In this document: positions 12,201 through 24,382 of the stretch, piece after piece | How the letters are laid out: every line of letters begins with the position of its first letter | How positions within the stretch are numbered: the first letter of the stretch is position 1 | NCBI RefSeq assembly: GCF_963675165.1 | Contig: NC_087387.1 | Span: 4,738,990 to 4,802,989, forward strand | From: Halichondria panicea | Lineage: Eukaryota; Porifera; Demospongiae; Suberitida; Halichondriidae | Length of the DNA stretch: 64,000 nucleotides | Direction of reading: 5' to 3' | Notes under the pieces: generated by a model | Told to the model about the DNA's origin: nothing | Database searches by the model: none | The model's input: the letters and a program-made list of their open reading frames with translations, nothing else | Position numbers and translations under genes: made by a program

Positions 12201-13205
12201 TTTCAGATTTTTCTCTCTTTTTAGGGTATTAATTTAGCAGATTTGCAGAAAATTCATTAGCACAAAAAAATTGTCAGTTTAAGGTTGAATTGAAAGTTTT
12301 GAGTCAGGCTAGCTTGATGCTTAGCATACTCTCAAACAGAAGCAGTTGGAAGGTTGAGGCAATTAAAGCTATAAATGTGGTGAGTGAGTCAGCGCTATTT
12401 TTGTGTCAGCAGTTTAGTTGTACATAAGATACCAAGAGCTAGAAAGAAGCAGTACTGAAGATCCAGAGGACCACCTATATAAGCCAGACTCCTGTTCAAT
12501 CCGGGAAGAGAAGCCTCGATCATCTCCGTGGATATAGTAGTTTGGCTAGGAGAAACCTTAGTAGAGATTTTAATCGGAAACTAGTGCAGTGATCAATGTT
12601 GTACATACACATACACACATGTACATTTAACTATAATTATTGAGCCTGCTCAAAAACTTACTGATTTGGATTAGAGACAATTGAATCTGAATGGAGAAGA
12701 AATAATTATGATTTAATAATTCATTTTCTTACCTGTTTGTTGAGTTGTAAGCAGATCAGTGCATCTCTCGGAATCAATAAGAGAGTCCACCCGGTCGAAA
12801 TAATAATAAGTACTGGCATTTTTGCAGTTAAACTCCGTTAACAAGTTAAATAAAAGCTGAGCCTCTGGAACACCAGATGATAACAGAAATTCTTCTACAG
12901 ACTGTAATGCAGAGTCACACTTCCTTTCTTCAACTAGACGATTAAACGCCGAGCAACTATCACTGCAAACTGGCAGTAGAAGATCTGTAACATTGGTGCA
13001 AGGTGGTGTAGCTGCCAAGCATATTATGTGCTTGATTGCAGTTTCACAGTTCGGGTCGGGTGAGGGCACTCGTAAGAGAGAGAATGCAGCGGTGATACCA
13101 ACTGAAGATATAAAAACATTACCAGGAAGCTCCTGGGGATATTCATTCAGGGTGTTTCTGGCTGTTAAGGTGTAGCAGGCATGCTTCTCATCAAGTGGAG
13201 TACAA
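6293..13205 (-). CDS. Receptor tyrosine kinase A, two Fz-like domains
   Basis: Inferred exons, 5' to 3' on minus: 13205-12733, 12686-12662, 12148-11748, 11582-11451, 11347-11303 (or -11307), 11253-11110, 9094-9011, 8956-8742, 8464-8355, 6846-6687, 6633-6494, 6437-6293 (about 691 codons; leader unknown). Exons 1 and 3 each encode a 10-cysteine Frizzled-type domain. Exon 4 holds the membrane span ([13 protein letters not shown]). Kinase landmarks: GQGAFGKV loop, IAIKTVK lysine, FFAESL glutamate, [15 protein letters not shown], an IYSSDYYR activation loop, VKWMAPE and a final ERPSFSQLV. The kinase most resembles the Met/Axl group ([23 protein letters not shown]). A 19-bp deletion in exon 4 relative to B and C shifts the frame. 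Using a donor 4 nt further on (GTGA/GTAAC, exon 11347-11303) restores it, so A may still be functional. Confidence 0.8.
6880..7245. repeat. Degenerate hAT-like MITE in intron of gene A
   Basis: It shares the interior of the insertion at 38,045-38,431 (the 'gaaaaatgaaag' start, a 'cgcagcgcgaa' stretch, an 'aacaacaggtacaatcattga' block, and an end in 'ctggatccg'). The terminal repeats are mostly lost. It lies in the long intron between the catalytic-loop and activation-loop exons. Confidence 0.55.
7250..8350. other. Long intron of gene A
   Basis: This is intronic sequence between the HRD and DFG exons. Only the first part, near 7,255-7,400, has a match in the corresponding introns of B and C ('gtgtgtgcggacacaaaaatg'). 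I see no gene; the open frames at 7,991-8,273 are not supported by any motif. Confidence 0.5.
9540..9670. repeat. Hairpin in the hAT-derived element
   Basis: Two arms of about 40 bp (ATGGGATATATTGGCTCAGT and its complement) flank a GC-rich centre containing CTCGAGG. The same hairpin, with a shorter centre, is at 38,945-39,050. Confidence 0.75.
10145..10348 (-). pseudogene. hAT transposase C-terminal fragment
   Basis: The minus frame reads ...[19 protein letters not shown]..., the C-terminal dimerisation motif of hAT transposases (family pattern P-V-[ST]-S-[CAS]-x-x-E-R-x-F-S). No other transposase domain is found nearby, and the frame ends shortly after the motif. It is a relic inside the inverted-repeat element of gene A's intron. 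Confidence 0.75.
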
Positions 13206-15214
13206 CTGCAAGGATTGTGTATAAAGCATGCAGTTAAAATTATTATGCCAGATATCTATAAAGCACACTATACACGGTTGAATGGTTACTGTTAATACAG
13301 TCACACTATAAAAAAGCATTGTTCTGTGTTCTTGACCTTTGCTGCATATAGCATCTGTTGCGGTTTGAAAAGCTTACTATATCTAGATCTATATATATCC
13401 AGTGCAGCAAGCCAGTATACAATACCCTAGGAGTAGCCACGGAATATCAAATATCTGCAGTCTAGAATTGCTATTACATACCTACGGGTGTTCTTATAAT
13501 ATATTTTTCATAATTGATCAGTTCATATTTCACGCAAATGTCACAAAAGATATTGGCAATATGTACTACACTTGGCTTCGCCTCGAGCTACATGAGCTTC
13601 TCGAACTTCCGCTTGGCCAATAATATCCATAGAGCATGAGCGTAAAACAGTGCATTAACTGGTTTGTAGTTTTTAGCTTCTTGCAGCTACCAATAGCTAT
13701 CGGCTCTAGTATAGAGCTAACTACTAAGTAGAATAGCAACCTTCTACGAAAACATTTTGCTATTTCTGATTCTGGAGAGACTGCAATGGCCTTCAACGTA
13801 CACTGGTAAGCAAAACTAACCTTTATACTCGAGAATAAAGCCTTTAATTTGTTAGCAAGATAGCATTGCTAGAAGCTTATAGCATGGAGCAGTTGTAGCT
13901 ATTATAAAATTCTGTGGCTTAAAAAAATGACCACAAACCGTGCTCTAACTACCCCAGCCATGCTCTAACTTAGTCTACCAAACTGTTCCAAAAATGCCAA
14001 CCACAGAATAATAGAGCACGGTCTGTGGTTCCTAGTCTATGGCATTTGTTAGCATAGTTTTTCCTTTGATCTTTGTACAAAAAAACTACAAAATTATATA
14101 AACTCTATAGGTAAGATCCAGCTAGAGGTTCGACACAACACTACTGCATGACTATACTATAGTTTGTTCACGCAACAGCTATTTTTGCAGTCATTATATG
14201 AAATTAACAAACAGTCACAAACTGTTTCAACACTATAATTTATTATATAGCTATATATGATTATGGGTTCCACTCAACGTCATGTATATATAGACATGCA
14301 CAGTCTAACAATTGCAAGTTAAAGAATTTCACAGTATCTGGCTGTTGGCCAATAATAAGTAGTAGATGCAGTACATGTATATACACAACACACAATTCAT
14401 GCACAAAGTGAGTGCGTGTGCATCAGTTGTTTGCCATGCTGTGAAGCTTACACATTATTATGAGGTGCCGTTTGTCTTAAAACTGTGTAAAAGTGAGACA
14501 TATATATATCATTCATTCTATGTGGGTAGCTAAGTCAATAGCGAGGAATTAAAGTGGGTGTTGGCGACGCCTCTCAGTCAATCCAACGTGTGCAAAATTG
14601 ACACGTGGTAAAGTTGAGTGGGTGTGATCAATCCACTTAAGATACTGCAACCTGATTGGAGCTGGTGGAATTCCACCAGCAGAACAAAACCATGGATAGG
14701 CTTGGGTCCCAACCTCCTTCCGGGCAACAGTAGAGGGCAGAGACACCAGACTAGGCATGTACGTGCAGCTAGCTAGCTCATAATGTGCAAAAAACAAGAC
14801 TTTAAATGTTAGTAGTACTATATCAATATAGACCTATACAAAGTTGTTAGATCTATCCTAGAACAGACATCAAGCGTTTAAGATGAGACTGTTTCCTCTG
14901 AACACCAGAACACATCTATACTTCCAGATCAGTCAGGCCCCATTCTATCTTGTGGCAGAGTGCCTTCTGTGATCTGTAACTGTAGATGGAGCTGTGTCAT
15001 TTTCATAGAAAGTACCGGCCAGCATAACTCTCTTAGATGGGCGCTTGCACGGTTTAGTATAGCACATGATCAAATATCTGCCCACCCCTTGTTTAGCCTA
15101 AATGAAGCTATCAAAACAGATAGGCGGTTCGACGGTTAACTACAGTAACAGTATATACATGCATACATTCAAGCCTCGAGGGCAAGGTTTGCACATACAT
15201 GCACACTAGTATCT

Positions 15215-15375
15215 AAATGAGTTAGACACTGTTTTAATTTGTTAGTGTCCATGCATGCAATTTAGAAGCCCTCAGGCACTTGTATAATATAGTACCCTTG
15301 CTATTCTCGGGATACTAAAGTACGTGTGCCTTTGGCCTCTAAATCTCATTTACACCTCAAAAACAGTGTTTAAAT
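15215..15375. repeat. ACACTGTTT MITE
   Basis: Ends read GACACTGTTTT and AAAACAGTGTTT, with an internal mirror of 'tttagaagccct' and 'ggcctctaaat'. Related copies are at 27,060-27,180, 39,525-39,665 and, in shortened form, inside both units of the ribozyme dimer (48,365-48,476 and about 49,183-49,293). Confidence 0.6.
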
Positions 15376-16127
15376 ACAGTAGACTCACTCTGAAGTACGG
15401 CCACCTCAATATACCGGCCATTTGGTTTGGCACAAAATGCTAGCTATATAATTATTATTATGTTTACTCCACCTGGGGTGTGGTTTCCGGTTGAAAATTT
15501 TGCAGGGTTGCCTCCTTCCTGTACAATTTTTAGCTATGCCCCTGTTCTTCCACCAGGATTAAGAGGTTCCCCAGTGATTTCCACCATTCCTTTATTGACG
15601 TCTCTCACAAGAAAAAAAAAGTCAGTGGAGCTATACTTTGGCACATGTCCTATTATTACATATCTAGCTATAGTAGTTGGTATACTTCTTGATTTGTGTA
15701 CTTAGCTCATGTATATGGCTTTCATCCAAAATGCATCCAGGCTGTGTCTAATTCAAAAATCTAAACACTCGAGACAGAACCGCTAATTAAGTAGCCTTTG
15801 TATTTGAGGTAGAGTCGCAATTTAGCTGCGGCCATTATTTTTACTGGGTACTTTCTGAAGTACGGCCACCTCACTATTCCGGCCACACTGCACTGTCCCA
15901 TGGGTGACCGAATTAACGAGAATCTACTAATAAAAACTGGCTTGCTATACACAATACATGAAATGCATCCGGATCCTTGCTATTTTTATGCCACAAATCA
16001 AACCAATTTTGAAACCACAATGCCATTCATGGCCATGCATGCAAGTCAACTTACGATTGCGTTGATACTTGGTTTATCCACAACCCTATGAAATATCATG
16101 TAATAGTTGTACCATGGATATCAAGGG

Positions 16128-16216
16128 TGTATTGGATTTGTACTACCAAAGGCAGTTCTTTGTATTCCCCGAGGGAATACATACAACTGCCCTCGGTAGT
16201 ACAATAACAATACACA
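16128..16216. repeat. Short hairpin element
   Basis: Arms GTGTATTG...TACTACC and their complement enclose a CCCCGAGGG centre. It is a hairpin MITE of unknown family. Confidence 0.6.
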
Positions 16217-16639
16217 CGCAGATAAATCAAAAGTCTACATGCCTATAGTTGATTATAATACCGTAGAAACTGGATTATTATAGCGCTTGCTCGATTATAA
16301 GCGTATCTTTATTTTAAGTGCAAGATCAACTGCATGCAGGTTTTTGTACTCAAATTGAAGCACGCGCTTTTGCAATTATATGCGAAGGATTTAGTGACAT
16401 TTCAACTAACTTTGTTTATCTATGAGCTGTACAATCTATATAGCTGGTGATATCCATCATGGTCAGAAGGGCAAGCTCTGATCATGCTGAGAGAATGGAG
16501 AGAATGGAGACTCAGATGAGGTGGACTTTACCCTTTTTATGCCTCGGTGCGCATGCACAAGCGAGGTATACGGTTGTGTGTGTGTGTCTGTGTAGACTGC
16601 TACAGCTGCTCAAGGATGAATCAAGTGCAAGTAAGAGTT

Positions 16640-16990
16640 TCTATAGGCTTCTAGTCATGTTTACTTGGATTTTAATTCGTGGATTTGCAAAATAATGCTT
16701 CGTTCTCGAGTTATGCCTATAGTTTTGCTTACTTGGAATTCCGAGTGAGAACAGAGCTGCAAGGTCTGCTAATGCAGCCATTATAATTTTAGACTTTAAC
16801 TTTTGGCATCCATCGTTTTTAACAACAATCATGGTCAATCATTACCCACTCTTTCAGTTTGCATGCAGCAAAATTATTCATCATGTCATATGTATAAAAA
16901 TCAAGCTATTAGTAGCTTTATGTTATGTAGCTTTGGCATCTCTACCGAGGCATCAGCACCTGCGGTGCTTTCATTATTTAAATAGTGTAC
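16640..16990 (+). repeat. Dispersed repeat, second copy
   Basis: Matches 47,511-47,760 over most of its length, including the 'ctttggcatct..accgaggcatcagcacctg' end, and the reverse complement of 1-240. Confidence 0.6.
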
Positions 16991-17239
16991 AATGAACTGT
17001 AGCATACTGTAGCATAAATTATATGATATGATATAGATATAGTTCACTTTCTACATATATAATTATAGCTATAGTTGTCACAGAGACATCCGGTTAATGG
17101 GTGCATGGGGCTCAAAAATGACTGCATTATAGGCGCATTCCCTCAGTCTGCTATTGACTCCATGACCGCATGCGCTAATAATCCAGTTTCTACGATACAG
17201 TAAATCATGTCAGTTCTTGACCCATGTTATAATTATATA

Positions 17240-17953
17240 CAGTGGAACTTCCATAAAACGAACACCATTGGGGAATTAACCGCCTTTTGGCCGTTATAGA
17301 GAGGTGAACAAGAGTCATTTCTTGCTGCAAATGAATCTTGGAGCTTTGCTAACTACTTCTTTAGCTCATACATGGCTGTAGGGACAAGCTATACATGTAT
17401 AGGTTTCACACCAGTCATCTTTTTTTGTAAATGCTGTTCCACTCTGGAATTCCCTACCACGAAGTGCAGTCACCGCAAGTAGTTTACTTGTTTTAAGGCT
17501 CATATACTGTTTCAATTAAAATTAATACTTAAGTACTTATACTAAAATTGCCTGTTTGCTTACCTGTTGTGTTATTTCTTTGGGACAGTTATGTCTGTTA
17601 ATATTGTCCATGTCACTGCATGCCCCTTTTTTGTAAGTTGTGTATATACTTTTGTTGTTTTTTGTAAAAGGTTTTCACCGGATTGTGCAAAATAATGCTA
17701 TCTCAGTAATAATTTTCTGGTAATTCTGGATGTGGCTGTCCGTTCTTGGAGGTTATTTTCCACTGCTATATAAAGCTGATTGGGGGGGAACTATAGAAAG
17801 CTGCTTGTTATACGGAGTATAGAGAAGTTGCCGTTCCTGAGAGGTTGCTTTACGTGAAGTCATCGTAGTTTCAATCCGAACCTGAGCTCTTGGCCGTTAT
17901 ATAGCGTGTGATTGCTCTTTGGGGGTGGTTATTAATGGAGGTTCCATGCACTG
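17240..17953. repeat. MITE, CAGTGGAA family, with TA flank
   Basis: Begins TA-CAGTGGAACTTCC and closes with a slightly damaged GGTTCCATGCACTG-TA. The interior matches the member at 1,550-2,589. Confidence 0.55.
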
Positions 17954-18054
17954 TAGCTATATACAATTATAGGCTTATAATTATATCTTTGTGTAATTAT
18001 AGTTATTTATATGCAACTTAGATATAGAAAATCTAAATCTATAATTATACTCAC

Positions 18055-18103
18055 CTCCAATAAGTAGGCTTGTGCAAAGAACAAGATACTCATCAATGAT
18101 CAT
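18055..18103 (-). other. Putative leader exon of RTK A
   Basis: Same conserved block as at 2,674. The frame starting ATGATCATTGATG reads MIIDEYLVLCTSLLIGG and ends at a GTGAG donor; an inner ATG gives MSILFFAQAYLLE. The position upstream of the Fz exon and conservation across units favour a transcribed 5' exon. Joining it directly to the Fz exon would break the frame. Confidence 0.35.
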
Positions 18104-19300
18104 ACTGTAAGACTTGCGGCATTACTTCAATCTTCACAATGAGTAAATTTACCAGGTTTTTTCCGGCTATAGCCTTTGCCATATATAGAGATAGAACAAA
18201 GAGTCTGCAAATTTGGGCGTCGCCCGATTTCAAAGCTGCATGAGAAAAGGTTGGTTGATGAGTCTTCTTGTGTATATTTTGAATTCTCAGCACAATTGTA
18301 TGTCTTGAGCATGCATGCACCCATCAACCGTTTATCTATAGTTTATCAATAGACTTTAGAGTACTCTATTATAAGAGTAAGTCGGCGAACTCCGTCAGAC
18401 ATCAAAGTGCGTAACTATAGGCGCTATGTATAAGCGCTTAAATTCAACACACCTATGCTAGACTAAGTATCACTGCATGGTCAACTCACTGCTTCCGCAT
18501 TAAATTCGACCCATGTCCTCAAAAATTGTGCCACCTCGCTAACAAAAGAACTCACGGAACTCTTCAATCTCAGTATTAGGACTGGCTATATACAATTGAG
18601 CACCTATGCAGCATCACTTTAACGTATTATTAGTTTAACTCTAACAGATTATTGTCTGACTATAGTTTTATAACGCCTATAATTTATAGAGCCTTCTGCA
18701 TGGTTGTGACTTGTATGTAATAAATTATTCGTGTCAGAAGTAACCACTATAATGATATAGATGAGATCACTCTGCTGCTAAATATCTCAGCTAGATATAA
18801 TTTTTATCAGCATACAAGAACTATCACCACTCATTATCTAACCGCGGCACTTATAAGGCCTGACTATTTTACAAAAATATTTATGGTACAAGCATTATGA
18901 GGCATATCATTAGAGATTTACCACCCAAATTGCTTGCTACGCAGCAGCTCTATATAGGTGGGATACGATATGTAGGATTTATTGTACCTATAAAGTTGCT
19001 ATTTCCACGGAAGCAATTTGGTCTATCCAATTAAGTTGCGCTTAATTAAATATCATGCATAGCCACCGTTTTAATAAGTGTTTGCAGAATCTTATTTAAA
19101 AAAAAAGTGGCTATGCAAACACTTATTAAAACTGTGGCTATGCATGATATTTAATTATACACAGCTGAAATTATTCTCCTTGACAAAGTTTGGTAATCTG
19201 CTTGCATTAATTTTGATCATGAAAGCATTTAAATAAGTGCATGTATATATACACAAATTCTTTAGAAAGAAATTCACAACATTGTATGATTCAGTTATAC
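18104..19300. other. Spacer between units A and B
   Basis: Conserved intergenic sequence with no gene. Bases 18,640-19,150 match 5,480-5,960. A hairpin lies at 19,042-19,156. Confidence 0.6.
19042..19156. repeat. Hairpin in unit B spacer
   Basis: Arms 'taaatatcatgcatagccac...taagtgtttgc' and their complement surround an A-rich loop. The second arm is absent in units A and C, so it arose in this copy. Confidence 0.7.
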
Positions 19301-19309
19301 TCGGGGTAT

Positions 19310-20106
19310 CAGTGTTTTAAATAATGTAAGCCTGATTCTCCTCTTAGTACTCTTGCAGCTGTTTCACCAGCTGACTGAACGGTGGTCTCTCCTCAGGCAG
19401 CACACTCCAACACTGCACCATCAGAAGATCATATCTAAACACAAGAGCAATCATGCACTTAAGTAGTAATTTTGATGTTAATTGGCTTACAGCATTTTGG
19501 GACATATAGTGATGGTCTCTCCAATCTCTTGTTGTCAGTAGAGATGTGTTTGAGCATGTCCTGGTTCTGTATCCCTGGATACGGGCATCGTCCCAAAGAG
19601 AACACCTCCCAACAAGTCACACCAAATGACCACTAAGAATAGAAATATAGCAACCACAGTGTAGCTGACAAGTTCACTAACTCACCACATCAGTTTTCTC
19701 GTTGCTAATGGCATCATGGAGTGTCTCTGGAATCTGGTTGGCTCTGTAGTAGTCACTACTGTAGATGTACCTGGCTAGACAAAAGTCACCAACCTTTATC
19801 ACTAGCTCTGTGTTCACCCTGCATGAGGTAAAGCACAAAAGCAACTATTAAAATTAATGTCAGTTCATATACAAAGTCAAATAACTGTAGTTGTGTGTAT
19901 CAGTATAATATCAAATCTGTAAATAGTTGATAGAAAGTGTATTAACATCTGAGGCACTGGAGCAAACACTTGTACCTCAGTAGTTATATTGATCACTTAT
20001 ACATGCATGCAGTTCCTTGCTGCCAGATCTCTATGCACAAACTTTCTATCAGCAAGATATTCCGTCCATACACATGCGTACCATGCAGGATAGAAACATT
20101 TAGATC
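19310..20106 (-). pseudogene. Decayed second kinase tail behind gene B
   Basis: Four exon relics repeat the last kinase exons of gene B in order: catalytic loop 20106-20003, activation loop 19818-19686, alpha-F 19632-19491 and C-terminal 19434-19310. Lesions: indels in the HRD exon, DFG changed to DFC, a 27-bp loss covering the VKWMA region, a 2-bp insertion late in the alpha-F exon, and two stops in the last exon (one replacing the Trp of EYWEE). Several of these lesions also occur behind gene C, so decay preceded the B/C duplication. Confidence 0.8.
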
Positions 20107-21129
20107 CTATGCAGAGGGAATAAAAACATCCTGGTAAAAGATGAACAATGCATTGGACAAAAATAACTAAATATAACCTTTGTAGCTGCATTGTACCCAT
20201 GTAATAAACTAAAAAAGCATTTACGTTATGTATATTGACAATTTCACACAATAATGAGCAAAATTATTCTTATCGTGAGCATTAATGAGAAATATAAATT
20301 ACAAGAGAGTTGCACTACTTTATTAAAAGTAGAAATTCACAGCATTGTATGATTTATAATCCAGTTAATTGTTACTCGGTGTCTCAGTGGTTTCAATAAT
20401 GTAAGCGTGATTCTCCTCCCAGTGCTCTTGTAGCTGTTGAACCAGCTGACTGAACGGTGGTCTCTCCTCAGGCAGCAACCTCCAACACGGGGTCATCAGA
20501 AGTTCATATCTAAACAGAAGAGCAATCATAATTATATGTAGCTACTCAGTATGTCAATGGACTTACAGCATTTTTGGACATAGTGACGGTCTCTCTAATC
20601 TCTTGTTTTCAGTGGAGATGTGTTTGAGAATATCCTGGTTTCGTATCCCTGGATATGGGCCTCGTCCCAAAGAGAACACCTCCCAACAAGTCACCCCAAA
20701 TGACCACTAAGAATAGATAGCAACCACAGTGTAGCTGACAAGTTCACTAACTCACCACATCGGTTTTCTCGTTGCTAATGGCATCATGGAGTGTCTCCGG
20801 AGCCATCCACTTGACTGGGATCTTGGCTCCCTCGTTGGCTCTGTAGTAGTCACTACTGTAGATGTCCCTGGCTAGGCCAAAGTCACCAACCTTCACAACT
20901 AGATTATTGTCAACCCTGAGGTAGAGTAATAAAGGTAATTAAAAATAACCTCGTGCGTGCGCGGGGGCAGCAGAGGAAGAGTGATTGGTGTGTGTGTTTG
21001 TGTGGACACAAAAATGTTGTTTGACTAATAAACTAGATACTTTCATGCTTTTATAACTGCATGCTAACGATCGAGACAGTGCATGGCATGGTTGACAAGG
21101 CTACTTAAAATTATAGTTAACATTTGTAG

Positions 21130-21450
21130 GTGATCTTCAAGGCAACAAAAACACTAATGATGTTGCTTTATAGATTTTCGATTATTCCTGATTCACAATT
21201 CAATGTCATACAGCATAATAATATGATAATTTGGGCAAACAAGGCTGTTAAGCCACCACACGTGATAGGAGGTGGCCGATGTGTGAGGCCATGCCCCCGT
21301 GTGGGTAACATACAAGGCTGTGATACCGTAAAGATTAGCGGGCCAAAGGGAAATCCGTGGGATGCGATAGCAATACATGCCAGTGGCGTAGGAAGCAATT
21401 TCTCAATAGGGCTCTATAGTTTTTGGAAAAAAGTACGGCTATCTACATAG
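21130..21450 (+). other. Intronic open frame on opposite strand (unit B)
   Basis: A 106-codon plus-strand frame lies in the intron between the HRD and DFG exons of gene B and is nearly identical at 32,171-32,467 in gene C (stop differs). It includes [18 protein letters not shown] recognise no domain. Because B and C are recent duplicates, the open frame alone is weak evidence for coding. The 'gccactggc' motif near its end suggests a transposon-derived stretch. Confidence 0.25.
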
Positions 21451-23198
21451 TGCAGCTTGATAAGTCATATCTACTTAATATAGCCTAGAAAGATGGGGGG
21501 GGGGTTCCAGCCTCTGGAGCCCCCAGGCCCTCCTTCACTTACATGCAGTTCCTTGCTGCTAGATCTCTATGCACAAACTTCTCTTCAGCAAGATATTCCA
21601 TACCATTGGCTACCTCCATATACACATGCGTACCATGGTAGAAACATTTAGATCCTGTACAGAGGGAATACAAGCGTAAATTGTTACAAATTACGGAGTG
21701 GACAAAACAGGCTTTAGGAAACGTCAGCTTTGGAGCTACAATGCATATCACACTACTTTATAGCTTGAGGAAGTAATTAAAGTTTTGGGGCTAGCTTTGA
21801 AAATTAAATCTGTAATTTGAAAGAACATTTATAAATATTTGCAGACAACCCACAAAATCATTGTTGCCATGCAGAACACGAGTTACAGTTATTCCAGTTG
21901 TCTATTCAACCCTTTTACCTCAGGTAGAATATCTACGTTGGTAACGTGAGTTCTCTTCTTCTTCAGAAAGTCCTTCAAACTTCCATTGGCCATAAATGGG
22001 AGGAGGATGTACGGTACTCCATCAGGAGTGTCAAAACACACTCCAGCTAGCCTAAGAATGTTGGGGTGACTGAAATCCTTCATTAACAAACTCTCGGCAA
22101 AAAACAATTCTAATTGATCTTTCGAACTCAAATCTGTGTGGGAGAATAGAATTTACTTTGAAGAAAAAAAGACGCAACTCACTTTTGATTGTTTTGATGG
22201 CAATGTCTTCACATTTTGAGGCGATTGACCTCCTCATTTCTCCTCGAAGAACCTTGCCAAATTCACCTATAAAATACAAACTAGCAATTGCTATATACAT
22301 GCTTATTGCTCGATCACATTGTGATCAGACATTAAATATGAATTGATTGATCTATTGATAATGATCCTCGAAATTATTACACAATAAAGCAACAGACCGA
22401 ATAATGTTATACAATGCACTGTACACAAAAATTCACCATCTTCTTTAGTTTTTGCTCATAAGCTGTTGCATGCCCTCTCTCTGTTTATACGCCCTTGTTA
22501 TGCTACTCATGCCTTCATGCTGTTACTGCTAATACAACTCTCCCCTGCCCCACACACACACATCACCCTGTATATCTACTCACACACAGTCACCCACCTT
22601 GTCCAATCACCTCACCAACTGTTAGGGCAGTATATGGCACAAGAATGGAAGAGAATATCTTTTCGTAAGATGATCTGTCAGCATCACTCAGTCGGATATC
22701 CTCAGTACCAGTGAAAAACAACTCATTTTCAACATTGTGAGCAGTGTGATGAGGACTAGCTGTTTAATATGATTCACTCAATGCCACAAATATTTACAGA
22801 ATGTTACTCACAATGTTTTTGGTTGTACATCCTTTGGGAACCTCCTTGCTTCCTGAATAAAATTGCTATTAACACAGTTACAATCATTACATTAATTATT
22901 CTATTCAAGAGCAATCATCTCCTAGAAGAGCAAGAATAAAAACTAGATTTATTTACTTTGATACTTTGCCGCGTTGTGATCTCCTCCGAAAAATAACAAC
23001 CAGAACAAAGAAAAGCATTCCAACCACGAGAATCAGGAATACACCACCCCCCACAATGGCTCCAGCTATCACACTCTCAGCCACTATCTTGGAGATGGCA
23101 GTCTCAGCTGAAGGATGAGAGCACAAAAGTACATGCAGCATGGGATGATGTAATACTAAACAAAATGGACGCACTTAGAATCATCATGTACAGTACTA

Positions 23199-23698
23199 TA
23201 GCCTCGTTCCCAGGCCGATCCGTCTCCAATTGAACGCTAGGTCGACTCCTAGGCCTGGTATTGATTGTATCTGGGCGTGGTTGGAATTCGCTCAAACGAG
23301 CGAATTCCTAAGCGATTTTAGTGTTTATATTAGCAAGCTAGCTAGCACCTGTGACTGGACAAGGGGAGCGCTGGTCCTACCAAGCTTGTAGTCCATCAAA
23401 AAATGGTAGCAACTGGTAGCAGAGAGACTTTCCATACCCTGTTGGGAACCACAGAAACACTTCCCTTCCCTCAGACAGGAGCTTGAGGGCCTGGGCCTGT
23501 TCCAAGTAAGGCCTTCCAGAACTGAAGTCTCCATAGTCGAGTCACAGGTAGCTAGCTAGCTTGCTTAGTAATAATTTATAATTTAGAAGGAATTCGCTCG
23601 TTTGAGCGAATTCCAACCACGCCCAGATACAATCAATACCAGGCCTAGGAGTCGACCTAGCGTTCAATTGGAGACGGGTCGGCCTGGGAACGAGGCTA
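23199..23698. repeat. 500-bp element with ~115-bp terminal inverted repeats (unit B)
   Basis: Both ends begin TAGCCTCGTTCCCAGGC and run as an inverted repeat through 'gtcgactcctaggcctgg' to 'gaattcgctc'. It lies in the intron between the second Fz exon and the membrane exon of B. C has it at the same site (34,234-34,729); A does not, giving an empty site near 11,665. The flanks share GTAC. Confidence 0.85.
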
Positions 23699-24382
23699 GT
23701 ACTGTCCAAGAGCAATAAAATGTATAAAAAAATTTTTAAAACAGCATATACTACAATTTTTAAGCTTACAAAACTCACGCAATTTACTTGAATTGAAACA
23801 CAGAGAAGAGTTCACAAGCACAAAGTCTGGCAGGTAGGAATTGACATCAGAACAATTAAACAGTGACATCATGATCGTTAATTCATTCACTGACGTGATC
23901 ATTGAGAGACAAGATTGAATCGAAGCATATTCAACATCACAAGTTTCCAAGCAGAATGGTAGTGCATCTCCTGTCTCAGGGTCACAAGGAGGAAACATGA
24001 TGTAACAGCCGAGAGAGAGGATAATGTCCGTACAGTTCTTGTCAAAGTTGCTACTAGCAACCACCTCTCCTAGCAACCGTTGGTAAGCGGTTATGTTCCG
24101 GCTGCGTAGAGGAATGTAGTGGGTGTACTGGGAGATGGCTGTAGAGTCACAGATGCTCGTGGAAGGAGCGGGCACACACCTATTGTAAAACCTTAAAAGT
24201 TACTATTATGCATGGAGACGAGTATAGTATAATTTTAGCATTCTAAGATTTTTTCTGTTTTTCTTAGGACAGTACTCATTTCGGCGGATTTGCAGTAAAT
24301 TCATTAGCACAATGATTATTTGTATGAGTTTTAAGGTTGAATGGAAAGTTTAGAGTCAGTTTTAGCTTGCTTAGTATACTCT

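Larger units (their letters stand above)
13206..18054. other. 5' flank of RTK gene A
   Basis: About 4.8 kb without a supportable gene. It consists of spacer shared with the flanks of B (25,666-27,827) and C (36,715-40,524), plus repeats: a fragment of the left-edge repeat at 13,680-13,840, an ACACTGTTT MITE at 15,215-15,375, a hairpin at 16,128, the dispersed repeat at 16,640-16,990 and a CAGTGGAA MITE at 17,240. Promoter elements could lie here but none is distinctive. Confidence 0.55.
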
